Source: Phyllobacteriaceae bacterium (GTDB lineage: Bacteria > Pseudomonadota > Alphaproteobacteria > Rhizobiales > Ancalomicrobiaceae). From it: 12,792 bases of DNA. The translations under genes were made by a program, and so were the position numbers. A model generated the notes under the pieces. The model worked only from the letters and a program-made list of their open reading frames with translations, was not told the origin of the DNA and did no database searches. Below, in pieces: positions 8,035-12,792 of the stretch (its first letter is position 1; each line of letters begins with the position of its first letter). Location: assembly GCA_012517025.1 (NCBI GenBank), contig JAAYVT010000652.1, positions 1-12,792 on the forward strand, written 5' to 3'.

Positions 8035-8220
8035 CGACGGTCCCGCGACACCAACGCGGGCGAAGAGGGAATGCGGTTCGGATCGCCTCGTCGGGAGATC
8101 CGAGAAGCCGCGGCTGCCCCCGCAACTGTGAGCGGAGAGCGTCCCGCCGAAGGCCACTGGGGAAACCCGGGAAGGCGGCGCCGGACGCGATCGATCCGCG
8201 AGCCAGGAGACCTGCCGTCG
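8035..8220 (+). ncRNA. Cobalamin (adenosylcobalamin) riboswitch
   Basis: All the hallmark blocks of the B12 riboswitch class occur in order: GGGAATGCGGT near 8077, GGCTGCCCCCGCAACTGTGA near 8113, the B12 box AAGGCCACTGGGGAAAC near 8150, CCGGGAAGGCGG near 8167, and GAGCCAGGAGACCTGCC at 8200-8216. CGACGG (8035-8040) pairs with CCGTCG (8215-8220) to close the P1 helix, which sets the boundaries. It lies 44 nt before a cobalt/cobalamin operon. Bound coenzyme B12 is expected to reduce expression. No terminator with a U tract follows; the gap holds a small CCGCC/GGCGG hairpin (8237-8251) directly before the AAGGAGA ribosome binding site, so control at translation initiation is more likely. Confidence 0.96.
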
Positions 8221-8264
8221 AGCCACGAGACCCGGACCGCCGGAGGGGCGGAGAAGGAGAATCC

Positions 8265-8687
8265 ATGTCGTCCGCATCCGATCCCGCCTCTCCGTCCACC
8301 CCCGCCCCGCTCGCCGACGCCCCGGTCACCGTGCTGGTGTGCACCTCGTGCCGCCGCGACGGCGACGCCGAGGACGGCCCCCGCGCCGGCGCCCGCCTGC
8401 ACGAGGCGCTTTCGGCCGCCGCGCAGGGGCGCGACGACGTCCGCATCGTCGGCGTCGAGTGTCTCTCGGTGTGCAAGCGGCCGGTCACCGTCGGTTTCGC
8501 CGACCCGGCCAAATGGACCTACGTCTACGGCGAGTTCGACGACACCGCCGCCGCCGAGATCCTCGCCACAGCCGCGCTCTACGGCGCGACCGAGGACGGG
8601 CTCGTGCCGTGGAAGCAGCGCCCGACCGCCTTCAAGAAGGGCGTCGTCGCCCGCATCCCTCCGTTCTTCGCCGAGATCCGCCGATGA
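8265..8687 (+). CDS. DUF1636 putative metal-binding (thioredoxin-like ferredoxin-type) protein
   Basis: 140 residues. I recognise it as the DUF1636 family of predicted metal-binding proteins often found beside cobalamin genes; its biochemical role is not established. Seen: four cysteines in two pairs, C26-x2-C29 in VLVCTSCRR and C66-x3-C70 in VECLSVCKRP, spaced as in thioredoxin-like 2Fe-2S ferredoxins, then an aromatic stretch KWTYVYGEF (83-91) and a basic tail. The first 20 residues are Ser/Pro/Ala-rich and look like a disordered extension. The start at 8265 is chosen because AAGGAGA (8254-8260) precedes it; an upstream extension of the frame would run into the riboswitch. It is the first gene of the B12-controlled operon and its stop overlaps the cobW start (ATGA), so the two are translationally coupled. 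A role in cobalt delivery or redox support for cobalt insertion is inference from context. Confidence 0.88.
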   Translation: MSSASDPASPSTPAPLADAPVTVLVCTSCRRDGDAEDGPRAGARLHEALSAAAQGRDDVRIVGVECLSVCKRPVTVGFADPAKWTYVYGEFDDTAAAEILATAALYGATEDGLVPWKQRPTAFKKGVVARIPPFFAEIRR

Positions 8688-9721
8688 CCGCCTATTCCAA
8701 GATCCCCGTCACCATCGTCACCGGCTTCCTCGGCGCCGGCAAGACGACGCTGATCCGCCACCTGATCGAGACCTCGCGCGGCCGCCGCCTCGCGCTGGTG
8801 ATCAACGAGTTCGGCGACGTCGGCGTCGACGGCGAGATCCTGCGCGCCTGCTCGAACGACGCCTGCGGCGCGGACGCGATCGTCGAGCTGGCCAACGGCT
8901 GCCTGTGCTGCACCGTCGCCGACGATTTCCTGCCCGCCATCGAAGGTTTGCTCGCACTGCCGAACCGGCCCGACCACATCGTGGTGGAGACCTCCGGGCT
9001 CGCGCTGCCCAAGCCCTTGGTCAAGGCCTTCGACTGGCCGGAGGTGCGGGCCAAGCTGACCGTCGACGGCGTCGTCGCGGTGGTCGACGCCCGCGCGGTC
9101 GCCGACGGACGCTTCGCCGACGATCCCGCCGCCCTCCTCGCCGAGCGCGCCGCCGACGTCGCGATCGATCACGACAACCCGCTCGAGGAGGTCTACGAGG
9201 ACCAGCTCCTCGCCGCCGATCTGGTCGTGCTCAACAAGGCCGATTTGATCGACGAGGCCGCCCTCGGCGCGGTGGAGAGCGAGATCCGCGCCGCCGTGCC
9301 GCGCGCCGTCAAGGTGCTGCGGGCCTCGGAGGGCCGGATCGACGCGGCCGTGGCGCTCGGGCTGGCGGCCGCCGCCGAAGACGATCTCGCCGCCCGTCCC
9401 TCCCATCACGACGGCGCCGACGCCCATCACGACCACGACGACTTCGTCACCTTCGTCGTCGACGTGCCGGCGGCGACCGATCCCGAAAGCCTCGTCGACG
9501 CGCTGCGCCGGGTCGCCGATGCGCACGACGTGCTGCGGATCAAGGGCTGGGTCGAGATCGCCGGCAAGCCGATGCGCCTCTTGGTCCAGGGCGTCGGCAC
9601 CCGCTTCCAGTACCGCTACGACGGGCCATGGCGGCGCGACGCGCCGCGCGCCGGCCGGCTGGTGGTGATCGCCGAGCGCGGCCTCGACCAAGCGGCCGTA
9701 CGCGCCGCGCGGACCGCCTGA
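8684..9721 (+). CDS. cobW: CobW-family GTPase, putative cobalt chaperone
   Basis: 345 residues, a G3E-family P-loop GTPase (COG0523) thought to deliver a metal ion, here most likely cobalt for the cobaltochelatase. Seen: Walker A GFLGAGKT (14-21), NEFGDVGVDG (41-50), the metal-binding CxCC in NGCLCC (C73, C75, C76), the VETSG Walker-B region (101-105), base-recognition NKAD (184-187), then a His/Asp-rich linker (HHDGADAHHDHDD, 241-253) joining to the CobW C-terminal domain (about 254-345). The start overlaps the stop of the DUF1636 gene by 4 nt; there is no strong ribosome binding site of its own, consistent with coupled translation. Its stop overlaps the ribosome binding site of cobN. Other family members carry zinc or iron (for example to nitrile hydratase); the B12 riboswitch and cobN next door support cobalt. 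Confidence 0.95.
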   Translation: MTAYSKIPVTIVTGFLGAGKTTLIRHLIETSRGRRLALVINEFGDVGVDGEILRACSNDACGADAIVELANGCLCCTVADDFLPAIEGLLALPNRPDHIVVETSGLALPKPLVKAFDWPEVRAKLTVDGVVAVVDARAVADGRFADDPAALLAERAADVAIDHDNPLEEVYEDQLLAADLVVLNKADLIDEAALGAVESEIRAAVPRAVKVLRASEGRIDAAVALGLAAAAEDDLAARPSHHDGADAHHDHDDFVTFVVDVPAATDPESLVDALRRVADAHDVLRIKGWVEIAGKPMRLLVQGVGTRFQYRYDGPWRRDAPRAGRLVVIAERGLDQAAVRAARTA

Positions 9722-9731
9722 GGGGGATCGG

Positions 9732-12700
9732 ATGCACCTCGTCGCCGATCAGGTCCGTTCGCTCGACGAGACCGCGCGGGCGATCGATCTCGGCCAGACC
9801 GCCGGCGAGGTGGCGTTCCTCTCCTTTTCCGACAGCGATCTCGCGGTGGTGGCGGGTCTCGCCGAGACGATGGGCGAGCGCCTGCCGTCGCTGCGCCTCG
9901 CCTCGCTCGCCGATCTGCGTCATCCCTATTCGGTCGACCTGTGGCTCGACGCGGTCGGGCGGAAGGCGCGCTTCGTCCTCGTCCGCCTGCTCGGCGGGAT
10001 GGACTGGTGGCGCTACGGCGTCGACGAACTCGCCAACGCCGCCCGCACGCACGGCTTCGATCTGGCGATCGTGCCCGGCGACGGTCGCGAGGACGAACGG
10101 CTCGATCGCGCCTCGACCCTGCCGATCGACGACCTGCGCCGGCTGTGGGCGTGGTTCCAGGAGGGCGGCCCCGACAACATCGGCTCCGCCTTGTCCTGGA
10201 TCGCCGCTCGTCTCGGCCGTGAGGCGACCTGGGACGAGCCGCGTCCCCTGCCCGCCCACGGCGAATTCGTCGAGGCGCGGCGCGACGCGGATGCCGGCTC
10301 CGGAAATCCCCGCGAAGGCGACGTCCCGCTCGCCTTCGTCACCTTCTATCGATCGGTGTGGGCCGCCGCCGACACCGCTCCGATCGTCGCGCTCGCCGAC
10401 GCGCTGGCTGAACGGGGTTTCCGGGTGCATGCGGAATACGTGTCGAGCCTCAAGGACGGTCGCGTGGTCGAGGGGCTGTCGCGCCGGCTCGAGGCGTCGA
10501 GACCGGCGGTGATCGTCAACACCACGGCCTTTTCCGCCCGCCTCGACGACGGCACGACCGTGCTCGACCGGGTCGGCGTGCCGGTGTTGCAGGCGATTCT
10601 CGCCACCAGCCCTCGCGATGCCTGGGCGGCATCGACCCGCGGCCTCTCGGCCGCCGACCTCGCGATGAACGTCGTGCTGCCCGAGGTCGACGGCCGCATC
10701 GCGGCGCGGGCGATCTCGTTCAAGGACCGCCGGCCGCGCTCGGACGTCCTGCAACATGCGTGCAACGTGCACGTCGCCGATGCCGACGGCGTCGCCGCCG
10801 TGGCCGATCTGGCGCACGCCTGGGTGCGGTTGGCGGAGACGCCGCGCGGAAAACGCCGCCTCGCCCTGGTGGTCTCGGACTATCCGGCCAAGGGCGGACG
10901 GACGGCCTATGCGGTCGGTCTCGATACCCCGGCGTCGATCTCGGCGATCGCCGAGGATCTGCGCGCGGCCGGCTACGACGTCGCCGCGCCGCCGGATCCG
11001 GCGGAGATCATGGCGCGGCTCGAAGGCCGCCTTCCGGCCGATCCGACCTCGCTTCCCGCCACGGACCTCTCCCCCGTCGTTCCCGGCGAGCGCAGCGAGG
11101 GAAGGGAACCCGTTCGAGCGCACCCCTTGCCGCAACGTCTGGATCCCCTTCCCCTCCGCCCCTGCGGGGCTTCGGCCGGGGATGACCGAGGAGGCGAAGC
11201 CTCTCATCTCTCTCTCTCGCTCACCGCCTATCGCACCCGCTTCGCCGCCCTTCCCGCCACGCTGCGGGACGCGATCGCGACCCACTGGGGCGATCCGGCC
11301 GACGACATGAACGTCGTCGACGGCGTCTTCCGTTTCCCGCACCTGGCGCTCGGCAAGCTGCTCGTGGCGGTTCAGCCCGATGGCGGCCGGCGCGACGCGC
11401 GCAAGGGCGAGTACCACGACACCACGCTGCCGCCGCGCCACGGCTACGTCGCCTTCTATTTCTGGCTGCGCGAAACGCTCGGCGTCGACGCGCTGATCCA
11501 TCTCGGCACCCACGGCACGCTCGAATGGCTGCCCGGCAAGGCCGCCGCACCGTCGACCGCCTGCGCGCCCACCGCTCTGCTCGGCGCGCTGCCGGTCGTC
11601 TACCCGTTCGTCGTCAACAATCCCGGCGAGGCGGCGCAGGCGAAACGCCGGCTCGGCGCCGTCACCGTCGGCCACATGACGCCGCCGCTCGCCCGCGCCG
11701 GCAGCCACGGCGCCGCCGCCGAGCTCGAGGCGCTGCTCGACGAATTCTCGCAGGCGCAGACCCTCGATTTCCGCCGCGCCAAGCATCTCGCCGCGACCAT
11801 CCTGGAGCGCGCCCGCGACACCGGCCTCGCCGCCGAAAGCGGCATCCCCGAGGGCGCCGACGACGCCGAGGCACTGACCAAGCTCGACGCCTGGCTCTGC
11901 GATCTCAAGGACGCGCGCATCTCCGACGGCCTGCACGTCTTCGCCCGCGCCGCCTCACCGGCCTTGCGCGAACAGGCGGTCGAGGCGCTCTCCGAGGGCC
12001 TCTCGCCCGCGGCGACCGCCGACCTCCCCGCCCGCCTCGAAGACTGCGCGACGGCCGAACGCGACGGACTGCTTTCCGCCCTCGACGGTCGGTTCGTGTC
12101 TCCCGGCCCGGCCGGAGCGCCGGCGCGCGGGCGGCTCGACGTGTTGCCGACGGGGCGCAATCTCTATGCCGTCGACCCGCGCGGGGTGCCGACCCGCACC
12201 GCCTGGGAGATCGGCCGGCGCACGGCGGAAGAGGTCGTCGCCCGTCACGTTCAGGATCACGGCGATTGGCCGCGCGCGATCGTGCTCGATCTGTGGGGCT
12301 CGGCAACCATGCGCACCGGCGGCGACGATCTCGCTCAAGCCTTCGCGCTGATGGGGGTGCGTCCGCGCTGGGACGCGGCGACCGCCCGCGTCTCCGGCTT
12401 CGAGATTCAGGTCCCCGCCAAGCTCGGCCGGCCGCGCGTCGACGTGACGTTGCGCGTTTCCGGCCTGTTCCGCGACGTGTTCGAGACCCAGATCGCCCTC
12501 TTCGACGAAGCGGTGCGCGCCGTCGCCGCCCTCGACGAGGACGACGACGACAATCCGCTCGCGAGTGCCCGCCGCGCCTCCGGCGGCGCGATCGAGGCCG
12601 GTTTCCGTGTCTTCGGCACCGCGCCGGGGGCCTACGGCGTCGGTCTCTCCGCCCGCATCGCGACCGGGACGTGGGCCGACCGCGCCGAACTCGGCGAGGC

Positions 12701-12792
12701 TTGGCTCGCCGCTTCGGCGCATGCTTACGGCCGTGACGCCGACGGCATTGCCCTACCGGAGGCGCTCGCCGCCCGCGTCGCGACCGCCGACG
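9732..12792 (+). CDS. cobN: Cobaltochelatase subunit CobN, 3' end beyond the window
   Basis: Large subunit of the ATP-dependent CobNST chelatase of the aerobic pathway, which inserts cobalt into hydrogenobyrinate a,c-diamide. 1020 residues are visible; the family is usually about 1250-1300. Seen: typical N-terminus MHLVADQVRSLDETARAIDL, GGMDWWRYG (94-102), core motifs DGVFRFPHLALGK (about 530-542), the hallmark IHLGTHGTLEWLPGK (589-603), VVNNPGEAAQAKRRLG, GRNLYAVDPRG and LDLWGSATMRTGGDD. The start at 9732 follows AGGGGGA, which overlaps the cobW stop, giving a 10-bp gap and likely coupling. The frame is unbroken throughout, yet residues about 449-485 are encoded by a palindromic repeat foreign to CobN (listed separately). 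The related subunits ChlH/BchH of magnesium chelatase are excluded by the cobalamin context and the motif details. Confidence 0.97.
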   Translation, partial: MHLVADQVRSLDETARAIDLGQTAGEVAFLSFSDSDLAVVAGLAETMGERLPSLRLASLADLRHPYSVDLWLDAVGRKARFVLVRLLGGMDWWRYGVDELANAARTHGFDLAIVPGDGREDERLDRASTLPIDDLRRLWAWFQEGGPDNIGSALSWIAARLGREATWDEPRPLPAHGEFVEARRDADAGSGNPREGDVPLAFVTFYRSVWAAADTAPIVALADALAERGFRVHAEYVSSLKDGRVVEGLSRRLEASRPAVIVNTTAFSARLDDGTTVLDRVGVPVLQAILATSPRDAWAASTRGLSAADLAMNVVLPEVDGRIAARAISFKDRRPRSDVLQHACNVHVADADGVAAVADLAHAWVRLAETPRGKRRLALVVSDYPAKGGRTAYAVGLDTPASISAIAEDLRAAGYDVAAPPDPAEIMARLEGRLPADPTSLPATDLSPVVPGERSEGREPVRAHPLPQRLDPLPLRPCGASAGDDRGGEASHLSLSLTAYRTRFAALPATLRDAIATHWGDPADDMNVVDGVFRFPHLALGKLLVAVQPDGGRRDARKGEYHDTTLPPRHGYVAFYFWLRETLGVDALIHLGTHGTLEWLPGKAAAPSTACAPTALLGALPVVYPFVVNNPGEAAQAKRRLGAVTVGHMTPPLARAGSHGAAAELEALLDEFSQAQTLDFRRAKHLAATILERARDTGLAAESGIPEGADDAEALTKLDAWLCDLKDARISDGLHVFARAASPALREQAVEALSEGLSPAATADLPARLEDCATAERDGLLSALDGRFVSPGPAGAPARGRLDVLPTGRNLYAVDPRGVPTRTAWEIGRRTAEEVVARHVQDHGDWPRAIVLDLWGSATMRTGGDDLAQAFALMGVRPRWDAATARVSGFEIQVPAKLGRPRVDVTLRVSGLFRDVFETQIALFDEAVRAVAALDEDDDDNPLASARRASGGAIEAGFRVFGTAPGAYGVGLSARIATGTWADRAELGEAWLAASAHAYGRDADGIALPEALAARVATAD
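11076..11186. repeat. Palindromic repeat element inserted in frame within cobN
   Basis: The ends GTCGTTCCCGGC (11076-11087) and GCCGGGGATGAC (11175-11186) are inverted repeats matching at 10 of 12 positions. A second nested pair, GGGAAGGG (11099-11106) and CCCTTCCC (11146-11153), is perfect. The span is 111 bp, exactly 37 codons. Read in the cobN frame it gives VVPGERSEGREP and then a Pro/Leu/Arg-rich stretch ending in AGDD; on the minus strand it gives VIPGRSPAGAEGKGIQ. Both are peptide signatures I associate with dispersed short palindromic elements of alphaproteobacterial genomes, normally found between genes. A small hairpin GAGGC-gaa-GCCTC (11191-11203) follows and may belong to it. The exact ends are uncertain by a few bases to about 20 bp. 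No second copy is seen in this window. Confidence 0.75.
11207..11218 (+). repeat. (TC)6 dinucleotide tract in cobN
   Basis: Six TC units, within a longer pyrimidine run, encode an alternating Leu-Ser stretch (HLSLSL) just after the palindromic repeat. Changes in unit number would shift the cobN frame. Confidence 0.6.

Noticed and set aside
5951..8131. 726-aa open frame on the plus strand opposite the CoA-transferase
   Set aside because: Shadow of the real gene that also runs through the intergenic region into the riboswitch; no ribosome binding site or recognisable domain.
7890..8264. Upstream extension of the DUF1636 frame by 125 codons
   Set aside because: It would translate through the cobalamin riboswitch; the ATG at 8265 with AAGGAGA is clearly the start.
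8071..10512. 813-aa plus-strand frame overlapping the riboswitch, the DUF1636 gene, cobW and cobN
   Set aside because: Out-of-frame reading, Arg/Pro-rich low-complexity product, begins inside the riboswitch.
9540..11936. 798-aa open frame on the minus strand opposite cobW/cobN
   Set aside because: Antisense shadow of cobN. It was useful only because it shows the VIPGRSPAGAEGKGIQ signature of the palindromic repeat.
1..12792. CRISPR arrays, tRNA or rRNA genes, transposases, phage genes
   Set aside because: No regularly spaced direct repeats, cloverleaf or rRNA motifs, or transposase/integrase signatures were seen on either strand.

Overview
The window looks like a high-GC chromosome segment from an alphaproteobacterium, most likely of the order Hyphomicrobiales (Rhizobiales). 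The grounds are strong G/C bias at third codon positions, the glgP-glgB-glgC gene order and the protein flavour of the enzymes. No database search was possible, so the genus is not named.

Left half, all leftward (minus strand): a glycogen operon reads glgP (phosphorylase, 3301-5781), glgB (branching enzyme, 971-3190) and glgC (ADP-glucose pyrophosphorylase, start at 926, 3' end outside the window). Together these make ADP-glucose, branch the polymer and mobilise glucose-1-phosphate from it. Upstream of glgP, also leftward, is a CoA-transferase of the acetyl-CoA hydrolase/transferase family (5957-7525). A perfect 11-bp hairpin lies just after its stop codon and probably separates it from the glycogen operon.

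Middle (7526-8264): a divergent control region without a credible protein gene. It has an AT-rich patch with two 9-bp inverted repeats, and then a textbook adenosylcobalamin riboswitch (8035-8220) facing right.

Right half, plus strand: the riboswitch precedes a tightly coupled cobalt/cobalamin operon. It holds a DUF1636 cysteine-containing putative metal-binding protein (8265-8687), a CobW-type metal chaperone GTPase (8684-9721, ATGA overlap) and cobN, the large cobaltochelatase subunit (9732 to beyond the window end). When B12 is plentiful the riboswitch should switch this cobalt-insertion operon off.

The most unusual item is a short imperfect palindromic repeat (about 11076-11186, 111 bp) sitting in frame inside cobN. 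It adds about 37 foreign-looking residues between the N-terminal region and the conserved core. It resembles dispersed genomic palindromes that have entered a gene without breaking it, comparable to the protein-coding palindromic elements of Rickettsia. A (TC)6 tract follows it immediately.
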